Source of the DNA: Flavobacteriales bacterium
GTDB taxonomy: Bacteria > Bacteroidota > Bacteroidia > Flavobacteriales > Flavobacteriaceae
Reading direction: 5' to 3'
Assembly (NCBI GenBank): GCA_002737105.1
Contig: NSHO01000005.1
Coordinates: 1-27,857, forward strand
DNA length: 27,857 nt
This document shows, in pieces, positions 1 to 7,978 of the stretch. Position numbers and translations under genes: made by a program. The notes under the pieces are model-generated. The model saw only the letters and a list, made by a program, of their open reading frames with translations, was not told the DNA's origin and did no database searches. The stretch's first letter is position 1. Every line of letters starts with the position of its first letter.

Positions 1-426
1 TGGTTTGTCAACAGTTACAATATATTCTTTTTCGTGATTGTTTCTAGCGCGTAAAATTTTGTTTACAATATCGCCATCATTGGTCATGAAAATCAAACCT
101 TCACTTCCTTTATCTAATCTTCCAATAGGAAAAACACGTTCTGGATAATTGATGTAATCTACAATATTGTCTGGAATGTTTAAATTGGTGGTGCATTCAA
201 TTCCCGCTGGCTTGTGGAAGGATAAATAAATGGGTTTTTTATTCGTGTTGGTAACCAATTCGCCATTCACACAAACTTCGTCTCCTGGGGCTACTTTTGT
301 GCCTAATTCTGGAGATTTTCCGTTGATGGTAATTCTACCTTCTTCCAATAACCGATCGGCTTCTCTACGAGAGCAAAATCCGGATTCTGATAAATATTTA
401 TTGATGCGTACTAATTGTTCTTCCAT
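1..426 (-). CDS. rluF: 23S rRNA pseudouridine synthase, RluF type (C-terminus cut by window edge)
   Basis: Isomerises a uridine to pseudouridine in 23S rRNA (U2604 in E. coli for RluF). The 142 codons visible start at an ATG at 424-426 and run off the left edge, so roughly the N-terminal half is present. Residues about 4-60 are an S4 RNA-binding domain (NKYLSESGFCSRREAD). The catalytic motif GRLDKGSEGLIF follows, with the presumed catalytic Asp at 105. The stretch around 121-142 (NKILRARNNHEKEYIVTVDK) matches RluF better than RsuA, RluB or RluE. A TACCTTTG box lies only 5 bp upstream of the ATG, and a bidirectional terminator separates the gene from the upstream unit, so it is probably transcribed alone. 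Confidence in the RsuA/RluF superfamily is very high; the RluF subtype is inferred from the visible half. Confidence 0.9.
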   Translation of the reverse strand, partial: MEEQLVRINKYLSESGFCSRREADRLLEEGRITINGKSPELGTKVAPGDEVCVNGELVTNTNKKPIYLSFHKPAGIECTTNLNIPDNIVDYINYPERVFPIGRLDKGSEGLIFMTNDGDIVNKILRARNNHEKEYIVTVDKP

Positions 427-430
427 TTCG

Positions 431-438
431 CAAAGGTA
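431..438 (-). promoter_or_regulatory. TAnnTTTG -7 box for rluF, possibly giving a leaderless mRNA
   Basis: On the minus strand this reads TACCTTTG, a perfect Bacteroidota -7 element. It ends 4 bp before the rluF ATG, so transcription starting the usual few bases downstream would begin at or next to the start codon. No good -33 TTG is seen at the expected distance; that position is occupied by an 8-bp-period repeat. Confidence 0.5.
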
Positions 439-447
439 GTATTTTTA

Positions 448-479
448 GTTTAGATGATTGTATCGTTTATTTGTTTAGG
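448..479 (+). repeat. Degenerate 8-bp-period tandem array (4 units)
   Basis: Four consecutive octamers in phase, with units such as cgtttatt and tgtttagg. The unit cgtttatt recurs on the opposite strand at 6954-6961. The array lies about 22 bp upstream of the rluF start and overlaps where its -33 element would be. It is the weakest of the five array loci in this window. Confidence 0.4.
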
Positions 480-488
480 ATGTAGTAT

Positions 489-520
489 AAAAAAATCCCA
501 ATTTTCATTGGGATTTTTTT
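489..520. terminator. Bidirectional intrinsic terminator
   Basis: A perfect 14-bp stem has arms 489-502 and 507-520, a 4-base loop (tttc), an atcccaat core, and A- and T-runs on its flanks, so it can act on either strand. It sits downstream of the zinc-ribbon-type gene and upstream of rluF, so its main job is probably to end the nif3-like/zinc-ribbon transcript. Confidence 0.85.
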
Positions 521-564
521 AAAGTATGTATTGTCAAATTTTTTCGACTTTCAGACTAATTATA

Positions 565-1344
565 TTACATTTTGGCGAAAATTTTCTCCATTTTTTCCTT
601 TTCTTCGTCAGCTAAATCAGTGTCTACTAGAATACGTCCACTGTGCTCATCGGTTAAAATTTTCTTCCTACCCGCAATTTCCATTTGAGTCTGTGGTGGA
701 ATAGTAAAGAAAGATCCAGCTGACGCCCCTCGTTCGATAGAAACTACTGCTAATCCATTAATAACACTATTTCTAATTCTGTCGTACGCCGCTAACAAAC
801 GAGTTTCAATCTTACTTCTAAAATCATTAGATTTTTCAATTAAAAAGTTTTCGTCTTTTTCGGTTTCTGCCATAATAGCACTTAATTCAGCTTTTTTGTG
901 TTTTAAGTGATTTTCTTTGCTTTCTAGTTTGTCTTTTGTTTGATTAACAATTTCTTTTTTGTTTTCAAACGTAACTTTCATCTCTTTAATGTTCTTTTCA
1001 GCCAATTGAATTTCTAATTCTTGAAACTCAATTTCTTTTGATAAAGAATTAAATTCTCTATTGTTCCGAACATTTTTTTGTTGATCTGTATATTTTTTTA
1101 TTGCTGTTTTGTGGTCATCAATATTGTTCTTTTTTTCTTTTGCTTGATGATCAATGTTGTTTAAATCGTCGTTTAATTTATCTAAACGTTTTGATAATCC
1201 AGCTACTTCATCTTCTAAATCTTCCACTTCTAAAGGTAATTCTCCTCGTACGTTTCTTATTTCGTCAATTTTAGAATCAATTAATTGTAAGGCATAAATT
1301 GCTCTTAACTTTTCTTCTACGCTTAGTTCTTTTGTATTTGCCAT
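565..1344 (-). CDS. Coiled-coil protein with zinc-ribbon fold (zf-RING_7/C4-type family), metal ligands lost
   Basis: 259 residues. About residues 20-185 are a long charged, heptad-rich coiled coil (many E/K/N, no proline). The C-terminus (about 200-245) aligns with the C4-type zinc-ribbon domain that ends this family (PF02591; Helicobacter HP0958/FlgZ is a member). The family's two Cys pairs are absent: ASAG (207-210) stands where CxxC is expected, and HSG (234-236) where CxxCGR is expected, while the flanking PPQ...E and GRIL are kept. The whole protein has no cysteine, so a bound zinc is unlikely. It lies 4 bp downstream of a Nif3-like gene, a pairing also found in Helicobacter (HP0959/HP0958). 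The molecular role is not established; a scaffold or nucleic-acid-binding function is inferred from the family. It ends at the terminator at 489-520. Confidence 0.85.
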   Translation of the reverse strand: MANTKELSVEEKLRAIYALQLIDSKIDEIRNVRGELPLEVEDLEDEVAGLSKRLDKLNDDLNNIDHQAKEKKNNIDDHKTAIKKYTDQQKNVRNNREFNSLSKEIEFQELEIQLAEKNIKEMKVTFENKKEIVNQTKDKLESKENHLKHKKAELSAIMAETEKDENFLIEKSNDFRSKIETRLLAAYDRIRNSVINGLAVVSIERGASAGSFFTIPPQTQMEIAGRKKILTDEHSGRILVDTDLADEEKEKMEKIFAKM

Positions 1345-1348
1345 ATTG

Positions 1349-2440
1349 TTAAAAATATTTAACGGGATTTGTATTTAATTCTGATAAAATGATTGCAAAA
1401 TTAGTGATTTTTTCTTTAAGAAAGTCAACAATATAGTTTTTTGTATATCTTTCGCTTTCAAAATGGCCAATATCTGCCAAAAGCAGCTTATTTTCGGCTT
1501 CATAAAACTGGTGGTATTTTAAATCAGCGGTTAAAAAAGCATCCGCTCCAGCTGCAATTGCATTATTGATAGCAAAGCTTCCACTTCCACCTAAAACTGC
1601 AACTTTTTTGATTTCAGTTTTTAAAAATTGACTATGTCGAATGCCGCCACATCCCATTTTTTCTTTCACAAATATTAAAAAATCATTTGTTTTCATCGGA
1701 TGTTTCAATTCGCCAATCATGCCTAAGCCAATATTTTTGTGTTCATTTTCTGTTTTGTAAATTTCATATGCCACTTCTTCATACATGTGATTCGAAAAAA
1801 GAGCACTCAAAATATTATTTTGAAGGTGTTTTTCGAAAGTTACTTCGATTTTAATTTCGGCTTCATTTTGCAAAACATGTTTTTTACCTAATACTGGATT
1901 GCTGTTTTCATTGCCCTTGAATGAGCCAATTCCAGAAGAAACGAAACTACAATTGTCATAGTTGCCAATACTACCAGCACCGGCTTCAAATAAGGCTTGT
2001 TTTACTTGGTTCTCGTTCTCTGGTTTGGTATAAGTTACTAATTTATAAATGAAATTTTGTTTAGGAATAAGCACTTTAGTTTTCGTTAAACTCAAAACAT
2101 CACAGAAAATTTTATTCACTCCATTTTGATGATTATCTAATGCGGTATGAACGGCATAAATGGCAATGTCATTTTTTATTGCTTTGATAATCGTCCGTTC
2201 TACATAATTTTTTCCAGTTATTTTTTTTAATCCAGAAAATAAAATAGGATGAAAACAAACTACTAAATTACATTTTTTTAAAATGGCTTCTTCAATCACT
2301 TCTTCTAATGCATCATGACACACAAGAATTCCAGTAATGTCATTGGTGTGACTAACTAATAGCCCAATGTTGTCAAAGTCTTCAGCGTAAGCCAAAGGAG
2401 CTAATTCTTCAAGATATTTTATTATTTCAGATAATTGCAT
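1349..2440 (-). CDS. Nif3-like dinuclear metal centre protein (YqfO/YbgI family)
   Basis: 363 residues from the chosen start. Nif3/DUF34 family proteins form hexameric rings with two metals per subunit; their substrate is disputed, and a GTP cyclohydrolase 1 type 2 label is common but unproven. Visible metal ligands are H64 (CFHP), H98 and D102 (HTALD), and H326/E330 (GHFESE). The middle (about 125-240) is the extra CutA/PII-like insertion domain found in the long YqfO-type members, which explains the length against about 250 residues in E. coli YbgI. An in-frame ATG at 2470 would add ten residues (MKNTKLLKHK), but a TATCTTTG box at 2468-2475 overlaps it, so I use the ATG at 2440, whose product begins MQLSEII like other family members. 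The zinc-ribbon-type partner follows after 4 bp, so the two are almost certainly co-transcribed. Confidence 0.92.
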   Translation of the reverse strand: MQLSEIIKYLEELAPLAYAEDFDNIGLLVSHTNDITGILVCHDALEEVIEEAILKKCNLVVCFHPILFSGLKKITGKNYVERTIIKAIKNDIAIYAVHTALDNHQNGVNKIFCDVLSLTKTKVLIPKQNFIYKLVTYTKPENENQVKQALFEAGAGSIGNYDNCSFVSSGIGSFKGNENSNPVLGKKHVLQNEAEIKIEVTFEKHLQNNILSALFSNHMYEEVAYEIYKTENEHKNIGLGMIGELKHPMKTNDFLIFVKEKMGCGGIRHSQFLKTEIKKVAVLGGSGSFAINNAIAAGADAFLTADLKYHQFYEAENKLLLADIGHFESERYTKNYIVDFLKEKITNFAIILSELNTNPVKYF

Positions 2441-2467
2441 TTTGTGTTTTAGTAATTTTGTGTTTTT

Positions 2468-2475
2468 CAAAGATA
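2468..2475 (-). promoter_or_regulatory. TAnnTTTG -7 box for the nif3-like operon
   Basis: Minus strand reads TATCTTTG. It lies 28 bp upstream of the preferred ATG and on top of the longer alternative start, which rules that start out if the box is used. I see no convincing -33 TTG at 17-23 bp. Confidence 0.5.
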
Positions 2476-2530
2476 AAAAATCAATTGATTTAAAAATAAT
2501 TTACTTGAAATTTAATTCGTACGAATTTTG

Positions 2531-2538
2531 TACATTTG
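2531..2538 (+). promoter_or_regulatory. Candidate TAnnTTTG -7 box for lpxK
   Basis: TACATTTG matches the consensus. A TTG at 2505-2507 is 23 bp upstream, at the long end of the accepted spacing. If used, the lpxK mRNA has an AT-rich leader of about 120 bases (to 2663) in which I see no open frame or clear hairpin. Confidence 0.4.
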
Positions 2539-2663
2539 TATATCTAATTTTAAAACAAACATAAAGATTATTATTAAAGTTTAATTTTAGATATTTTTTA
2601 TACAAATACTTATAAGAACTTCAAGCTTATTTCTGCTATAGGTCATTATTTAGAAAAATAACT

Positions 2664-3674
2664 ATGATGTTATTAAGAAAACTACTTTTTCCATTTGGAG
2701 GTGTGTATTGGTTAATTACTTTTATTAGAAATTGGCTATACGATTTAGGTTTGTTCTCATCAAAATCATATGATTTACCGATTATTGCTATTGGAAATCT
2801 AAGCACAGGCGGAACAGGTAAAACGCCTCTAACGGAATACATAATTCAATTATTGAAAGATACCTATAAAATTGCGGTTTTGAGTCGTGGTTATAAACGA
2901 AGCACAAAAGGTTTTTTATTAGCCAATGCTGCTTTTTCTGCTGCCGAATTAGGTGACGAATCGTATCAAATTCATACAAAATTTAAGGAAGTTGCCGTTG
3001 CTGTATGCGAAAACAGACAAACAGGAATTGACAACTTAATTTCGAATAGCAATCCAGATATTATTTTATTAGACGATGCTTTTCAACACAGAAAAGTTAA
3101 AGCAGGTTTTTATATTTTATTAACGGCTTACGATGATTTATTTTCAGATGATTTTATTTTGCCTTTCGGGAATTTGCGAGAAAGTAGTATTGGTAAAAAG
3201 CGCGCCAACTTAGTTGTTGTTACGAAATGTCCTAAAAATATCTCGGAAAAAAATAAAAATGAAGTGAAACTAAAATTAAATATAAATGCACCCGTTTTTT
3301 TTGCTTCAATTGACTACGATTCAAATGTTTATGGCACCGAAAATAGTATGTCCATTTCAGATATTATTTCCAAAGAAAAAGTAATTCTTGCAGGAATTGC
3401 TAAGCCAAAATATTTTATTGATTTTTTAAATTCAGGGAATGATAAAGTTAAGATTTTTCCAGACCATCATAATTTTTCAGAAACGGAAATTTCGGAAATA
3501 AATAAAGCTTCGAAAGATAAAATTCTAATAACAACTGAAAAAGATTTCATGCGTTTGCAAGGCAAAATCCCAACTAATAATTTATATTATTTACCGATAC
3601 AATCTAAATTTGTTTCAGATAAAGAAAAATTTGATAATTTAGTTGCCACTTGGGTGAAAAATTATACTATGTAA
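2664..3674 (+). CDS. lpxK: Tetraacyldisaccharide 4'-kinase
   Basis: LpxK phosphorylates the 4' position of the tetraacyl-disaccharide 1-phosphate lipid A precursor at the cytoplasmic face of the inner membrane, using ATP. 336 residues, the usual length. The N-terminal hydrophobic segment (about 5-30) fits the membrane-associated helix. The P-loop lies in GNLSTGGTGKTP (44-55), and DDAFQHRKV (from about residue 136) is the conserved family motif. Start: two ATGs stand in tandem (2664, 2667) and either could be used. It is divergent from the nif3-like operon and is followed by no terminator; its last 13 bp overlap the end of the convergent histidine kinase gene. A single-gene unit is likely. Confidence 0.96.
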   Translation: MMLLRKLLFPFGGVYWLITFIRNWLYDLGLFSSKSYDLPIIAIGNLSTGGTGKTPLTEYIIQLLKDTYKIAVLSRGYKRSTKGFLLANAAFSAAELGDESYQIHTKFKEVAVAVCENRQTGIDNLISNSNPDIILLDDAFQHRKVKAGFYILLTAYDDLFSDDFILPFGNLRESSIGKKRANLVVVTKCPKNISEKNKNEVKLKLNINAPVFFASIDYDSNVYGTENSMSISDIISKEKVILAGIAKPKYFIDFLNSGNDKVKIFPDHHNFSETEISEINKASKDKILITTEKDFMRLQGKIPTNNLYYLPIQSKFVSDKEKFDNLVATWVKNYTM

Positions 3675-5833
3675 TCACTAATTACTGTATAAAAATATTC
3701 TGGATTAAAAGGTTTGGTAATTACTTCATTCATTCCAAAAGAAAGTAGCATTTCTTTATTTTCGTTTAAAGAAATTGCTGTTAAAGCTATAATTGGAGTT
3801 GTTTTATCAAATTTTCTTATTTCTGCAGTTGCTTCTGTACCATTAATTCCAGTTAAGTGAACGTCCATTAAAACTAAATCAAAAGTGCTGTTTTGCATGG
3901 CAATAATCGCATCTTCACCATTGTCAATAATACTACAAATCATGCCTTTGTTTTCTAGCATTTTTTTAGTAATCATTTGGTTTATTTTGTTGTCTTCTAC
4001 CAATAAAACAGTTTTGTTTTTTAAATTGACGTAAGAAGTAACTTTCTTTTTCTCATGATTTAAAATAATTTCTGCATTTGATTTTCCGAAATTTAAATCG
4101 AAATACAATTTAGTTCCTTCGTTTTCTTTACTTTCTAAATGAATTTCGCTACCTAATAATTCAATAATCTTCTTGACAATAGAAAGTCCTAAACCAGTTC
4201 CGCCATATGTTCTGTTTATTTCTACAGATCCCTGAGAGAAACTATCAAAAATGTTTGCAATTTTGTCTTCAGGTATTCCTATACCATTATCTTGAATTAT
4301 GAAATTTAACGTTACAGTATCATCTTGTTCTTTTAAGGTTTTTACGGAAAGGGTAACTTTACCATTTTTGGTAAATTTGATGGAATTATTGATTAAATTT
4401 ATTAAAATTTGAGATAATTTTGTAGGATCCCCAACTAAGTTTTTGTGGTTTTCAAAATCTAATTTTAATCTAAAATCAATATTGTTTTGCTCAATAAATC
4501 CATTGAACGATTCGCTAATATTTTTGATTAATTCTTCTAAATTAAAATTAATTTTTTCTATGTGTATTGTGTTAGATTCTAGTCGGTTGATTTCTAATAT
4601 GTCATTAATAAAACTTAAAAGATAATTTCCAGAAAATTCTAATGATTTTAAATAATTTAATTGCGTTGATTTTGGATTTTCTTGCAATAATAAATGCGTA
4701 ATTCCATTGATTGCATTCAAAGGCGTTCGTAATTCATGACTTACAGTAGATAAAAACTCCGAACGGGCATTTGAAGCAAGCTCTGCTTTTTCTTTTTGCT
4801 CGGTCAATTCTTTATTTTTTTCTTGTAAAAGGGTATTTGTAGAGGTTCTAATTTTATTATTTTTATATAAAGAAAAACTAAATAAAGATAAAATGGCAAT
4901 TAATACAATACTCATTATACTAATTAGTTTGTTAAATCGAATGGCTTTTAATTGGTCGTTTTTTTCTTTTTCAAGTTTTTCAACAATTTCTAATTGATTG
5001 TCGTGTTCTTTTTTATTAATAAGTAAGTCTGTATTAACAAGACTTGAATTGTTTTTTATCTCATTTAATGTTAAAAATTCCTTTAAATAAAAATTAGATA
5101 ATTTATAATCTTCTTGTTTTTCACAAATTAAAATAAGATTATTCAAAATTTTCTTTTTTGAAATGCCTGCAGAATTATTTTCCACCAATTTTAAAGCTCT
5201 TTTAGAAAAATCTAGTGCTTTTTCATAGTCTTCTTTTGTATAATATATTTTACTTAGCTGATAAAGGGCTTCAATTTTACTAGGTTCAACATCTCTACTA
5301 GTATTGGCGATATTTTTAAATACAACAATAGCTTCATCTAATTTATTATTGGCCTTTAAAGTTAATCCTTTTTGAAGTTCAATTAAGACTAAAGTATTGT
5401 TAGAGTTGATTCTATTGTAAATTGAATATGATTTATTGAAATATAATTTGGCTATTTTTAAATTTCTTTTTTCTAAATATAAAGATCCTAGCGCATAATT
5501 TATTTTAGCTACTTTAGAAGATTTAATTTGATTAATTTCATAATAATTAGAACATTTAATGAAATTTACAATTGCTTCATTATAATTATTAGTTTCTAAA
5601 TATATGCTTCCCAAAAAATAATAACAATCATAAAGTTTGTCATTATTTTTATATGCTTTTGAATATTCAATTGCTTTCTGAATGTAATTTATGGCGTCTT
5701 TAGAGTTGTATTTTTCTTCAAAAGAATAATTGGCTAATTCTAAAAAATAGGTAATGCTGTCAGGTTTTTTTTCCTTTGTCTGAGAAAAAGTGAACAGCGT
5801 GAAAAAAGTTAGTAGATAAAGGAGTTTTTTCAT
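3662..5833 (-). CDS. TPR-containing hybrid sensor histidine kinase with receiver domain
   Basis: 723 residues. Order: signal peptide (1-18); a periplasmic region of about five to six TPR-like helical repeats (about 25-260); one membrane helix (302-323); a coiled-coil linker; HisKA with H366 in STVSHELRTPLN; HATPase with N-box around N479/N482, DNGIGI (515-520) and GGTGLGLS (544-551); and a C-terminal receiver (about 607-720) with acidic pair E613/D614, phospho-acceptor D657, T685 and K707. All catalytic residues are present, so it should autophosphorylate and pass phosphate to its own receiver. There is no output domain and no adjacent response regulator or HPt gene, so the final target is unknown. 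It lies 38 bp downstream of gapA on the same strand and may share its transcript; the 3' end overlaps lpxK by 13 bp. Confidence 0.95.
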   Translation of the reverse strand: MKKLLYLLTFFTLFTFSQTKEKKPDSITYFLELANYSFEEKYNSKDAINYIQKAIEYSKAYKNNDKLYDCYYFLGSIYLETNNYNEAIVNFIKCSNYYEINQIKSSKVAKINYALGSLYLEKRNLKIAKLYFNKSYSIYNRINSNNTLVLIELQKGLTLKANNKLDEAIVVFKNIANTSRDVEPSKIEALYQLSKIYYTKEDYEKALDFSKRALKLVENNSAGISKKKILNNLILICEKQEDYKLSNFYLKEFLTLNEIKNNSSLVNTDLLINKKEHDNQLEIVEKLEKEKNDQLKAIRFNKLISIMSIVLIAILSLFSFSLYKNNKIRTSTNTLLQEKNKELTEQKEKAELASNARSEFLSTVSHELRTPLNAINGITHLLLQENPKSTQLNYLKSLEFSGNYLLSFINDILEINRLESNTIHIEKINFNLEELIKNISESFNGFIEQNNIDFRLKLDFENHKNLVGDPTKLSQILINLINNSIKFTKNGKVTLSVKTLKEQDDTVTLNFIIQDNGIGIPEDKIANIFDSFSQGSVEINRTYGGTGLGLSIVKKIIELLGSEIHLESKENEGTKLYFDLNFGKSNAEIILNHEKKKVTSYVNLKNKTVLLVEDNKINQMITKKMLENKGMICSIIDNGEDAIIAMQNSTFDLVLMDVHLTGINGTEATAEIRKFDKTTPIIALTAISLNENKEMLLSFGMNEVITKPFNPEYFYTVISDYIV

Positions 5834-5871
5834 TATTTATTATTCAAAACCTGAAATTAATAATGCTAAAA

Positions 5872-6876
5872 TTAGTATTTATTTTTCGATAAAAAAAGCA
5901 TTAAATCAATTATACGAGAGGAATATCCGATTTCATTATCGTACCAACCCACTATTTTTACCATTTTGTCAATCACAGAAGTTAACTGCGCGTCAAACAC
6001 ACAAGAATTTGTATTACCAATAACATCTACAGAAACAATTGGATCCTCAGTGTAAGCTAAAATATTTTTCAATTCTTTTACAGAGGCATTTTTGAAAGCT
6101 AAATTAATTTCTTCAATAGTCACTTTTCGCTTAACATTAAAAGTAATATCTGTTAATGAACCATCTGGAACGGGAACCCGAATACCACATCCGCCAATTT
6201 TTCCATCTAATTCCGGAAAAATTTTGGTTATTGCTTTTGCAGCACCTGTTGAAGTTGGAATAATAGATTGCGAAGCACCTCGAGCACGTCTTAAATCTTT
6301 ATGTGGCTGGTCGTGCAAGCTTTGGTCAGTTGTGTAAGAGTGAACAGTTGTAATGTAGGCTTGTTCAATACCACACAATTCTTGAATAATTTTTAGCATC
6401 GGTGCTGCGTTATTTGTAGTGCAGCTTGCATTAGAAATGATGGTTTCTGATCCGTCTAAAATATGTTCGTTGACACCTAAAACAACAGTTTTTATTTTTT
6501 CATCTTCAGGAGGCGCTGATAAAATTACTTTTTTCGCTCCAGCTAAAATATGTAAACCAGCAGTTTGTGTAGTTTTAAATTTTCCAGTCGACTCTATTAC
6601 AAAATCGATATTTAGGTTTTTCCAAGGTAATTTAGAGATATCACTTTCGTGGAAAAATTGAAATTTTAAATTATCTATAAGTAACGTTTCATTTTCGGTG
6701 GAAATAGAATGTTGTAAAACACCGTGAATGCTATCATATTTCAATAAATGACCCATGGTTTTTACATCCGCAATATCATTTACAGCAACAACTTCTATGT
6801 TAGGATGGTTAAGTAATAATCGGAATAAGTTTCTCCCAATCCTTCCAAACCCATTTATAGCGACACGTATTTTCAT
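5872..6876 (-). CDS. gapA: Type I glyceraldehyde-3-phosphate dehydrogenase
   Basis: Interconverts glyceraldehyde 3-phosphate and 1,3-bisphosphoglycerate in glycolysis and gluconeogenesis in the cytoplasm. 334 residues, full length. The Rossmann motif INGFGRIGR is at 8-16. D34 (VNDIAD) is the acidic residue that favours NAD over NADP. The active site is C152 in SNASCTTN, with H179 as the general base. The substrate loop reads RVPVPDGSLTD rather than the RVPTPNVSVVD of the E. coli type, similar to the TGSxTD form of some other bacterial GAPDHs. Flavobacteria often carry more than one gap gene; which role this copy has cannot be told from here. No TAnnTTTG box is seen upstream: the spacer to lipA (88 bp) is filled by 8-bp-period repeats, so co-transcription with lipA is possible. 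Confidence 0.96.
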   Translation of the reverse strand: MKIRVAINGFGRIGRNLFRLLLNHPNIEVVAVNDIADVKTMGHLLKYDSIHGVLQHSISTENETLLIDNLKFQFFHESDISKLPWKNLNIDFVIESTGKFKTTQTAGLHILAGAKKVILSAPPEDEKIKTVVLGVNEHILDGSETIISNASCTTNNAAPMLKIIQELCGIEQAYITTVHSYTTDQSLHDQPHKDLRRARGASQSIIPTSTGAAKAITKIFPELDGKIGGCGIRVPVPDGSLTDITFNVKRKVTIEEINLAFKNASVKELKNILAYTEDPIVSVDVIGNTNSCVFDAQLTSVIDKMVKIVGWYDNEIGYSSRIIDLMLFLSKNKY

Positions 6877-6887
6877 TTTTTAGGATG

Positions 6888-6919
6888 TTTGTTAATTTGT
6901 TAATTCGTTCGGTTGTTTA
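6888..6919 (+). repeat. Degenerate 8-bp-period tandem array, first arm (4 units)
   Basis: Octamers in phase: tttgttaa occurs twice, then ttcgttcg and gttgttta. The array begins 12 bp upstream of the gapA ATG. The core tttgttaattcgtt (6896-6909) matches 11671-11684 at 13 of 14 positions. Confidence 0.6.
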
Positions 6920-6929
6920 AAAGGATTTC

Positions 6930-6961
6930 TTCCAAACAAAAAACAAATAACCGAATAAACG
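6930..6961 (-). repeat. Degenerate 8-bp-period tandem array, second arm on the opposite strand
   Basis: On the minus strand the octamers cgtttatt, cggttatt, tgtttttt and gtttggaa run in phase, starting 3 bp after the lipA stop codon. With the first arm this forms an imperfect inverted repeat (ttcgg pairs with ccgaa, and ttgttt with aaacaa, with a small bulge), so the lipA-gapA spacer RNA can fold back on itself. Confidence 0.5.
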
Positions 6962-6964
6962 TTA

Positions 6965-7831
6965 TTAGTGAATATGTTTTTCTGCATGATAAGAAGAGCG
7001 AACTAACGGGCCACTTTCTACATGAATGAAACCCAATTCTTTACCAATTTTTTCGTATTTTTCAAATTGTTCGGGTGTGATGAATTCTTTTACAGGTAAA
7101 TGTTTTTTACTTGGTTGTAAATATTGACCAATAGTTACCACATCAACTTTAGCATCTCTTAAATCGTGTAAAGTTTGAATAACTTCTACTTCTGTTTCGC
7201 CTAATCCTAACATAATTCCTGATTTTGTTCGGTTCAAACCTTGTTCTTTTAGGTATTTTAAGACAGCCAAACTTTTATCATATTTCGCTTGTATGCGAAC
7301 TTCACGAGTCAATCTTCTAACAGTTTCAATATTATGTGAAACAACTTCCGGAGCCACTTCAATAATTTTATCCAAATGCGATTCGTTTCCTTGAAAATCT
7401 GGAATTAAAGTTTCTAAGGTTGTTTTAGGATTCATTCTTCGGATGGCTTTTACAGTTTCAGCCCAAATAATTGTTCCCATGTCTTTTAAATCGTCGCGGT
7501 CAACACTTGTAATTACAGCATGTTTGATATTCATGATTTTAATAGAACGCGCTACTTTTTCAGGCTCTTCCCAATCTACATTTTCAGGACGACCTGTTTT
7601 AACACCACAAAATCCACATGAACGGGTGCAAATATTTCCTAAAATCATAAAAGTTGCCGTTCCTTCTCCCCAGCATTCTCCCATATTCGGACAACTACCA
7701 GAAGCACAAATGGTGTTTAATTTGTATTTATCTACTAAACCTCTAAGTTCGGTATATTTTTGTCCAACGGGTAATTTTACACGAAGCCATTTTGGTTTTG
7801 GAGTAGGAGGAAATACGCTTTCTGTTGCCAT
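6965..7831 (-). CDS. lipA: Lipoyl synthase (radical SAM)
   Basis: Inserts two sulfurs into protein-bound octanoyl groups to make lipoyl cofactors of 2-oxoacid dehydrogenases and the glycine cleavage system. 288 residues from the chosen start, the usual length. The auxiliary cluster motif CX4CX5C is C42/C47/C53 ([12 protein letters not shown]); the radical SAM motif CX3CX2C is C68/C72/C75 (CTRSCGFC); the C-terminal RSSY serine motif is present. The open frame extends upstream to an ATG at 7864 ([11 protein letters not shown]), but a TATATTTG box at 7854-7861 sits inside that extension and family members start at MATES-like sequence, so I use 7831. lipB is not in this window. Confidence 0.97.
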   Translation of the reverse strand: MATESVFPPTPKPKWLRVKLPVGQKYTELRGLVDKYKLNTICASGSCPNMGECWGEGTATFMILGNICTRSCGFCGVKTGRPENVDWEEPEKVARSIKIMNIKHAVITSVDRDDLKDMGTIIWAETVKAIRRMNPKTTLETLIPDFQGNESHLDKIIEVAPEVVSHNIETVRRLTREVRIQAKYDKSLAVLKYLKEQGLNRTKSGIMLGLGETEVEVIQTLHDLRDAKVDVVTIGQYLQPSKKHLPVKEFITPEQFEKYEKIGKELGFIHVESGPLVRSSYHAEKHIH

Positions 7832-7853
7832 AATTTGAAAATAAAATCTTTCG

Positions 7854-7861
7854 CAAATATA
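7854..7861 (-). promoter_or_regulatory. TAnnTTTG -7 box for lipA
   Basis: Minus strand reads TATATTTG, 22 bp upstream of the lipA ATG. A TTTG on the same strand (7878-7881) lies 16 bp further upstream, a slightly short spacing for the -33 element. The position decides the lipA start. Confidence 0.55.
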
Positions 7862-7978
7862 CAAAACACATTAAAAACAAATCCTATTTTTGAAGTGTTA
7901 TTTTTCATATGTAACATATCGCTAACTTTTGTTTAATGCCATTATGCAAGACTATAATTTTAATTTCAATTTTAAAAA

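Noticed and set aside
230..439. 69-codon plus-strand frame at the left edge
   Set aside because: Antisense to rluF, which has clear S4 and catalytic motifs.
5872..6876. Unusual RVPVPDGSLTD loop in GAPDH as evidence of a non-GAPDH activity
   Set aside because: C152, H179 and the NAD-binding residues are intact, and similar loops occur in ordinary GAPDHs of other phyla.
7443..7838. 131-codon plus-strand frame opposite lipA
   Set aside because: It lies entirely within lipA, whose cysteine motifs are conserved; the product is low-quality, with no family resemblance.
7907..7919. Short dyad atatgt-a-acatat upstream of lipA, a possible operator
   Set aside because: In such AT-rich sequence a 6-bp dyad is expected by chance, and no second copy is near the lipA promoter.
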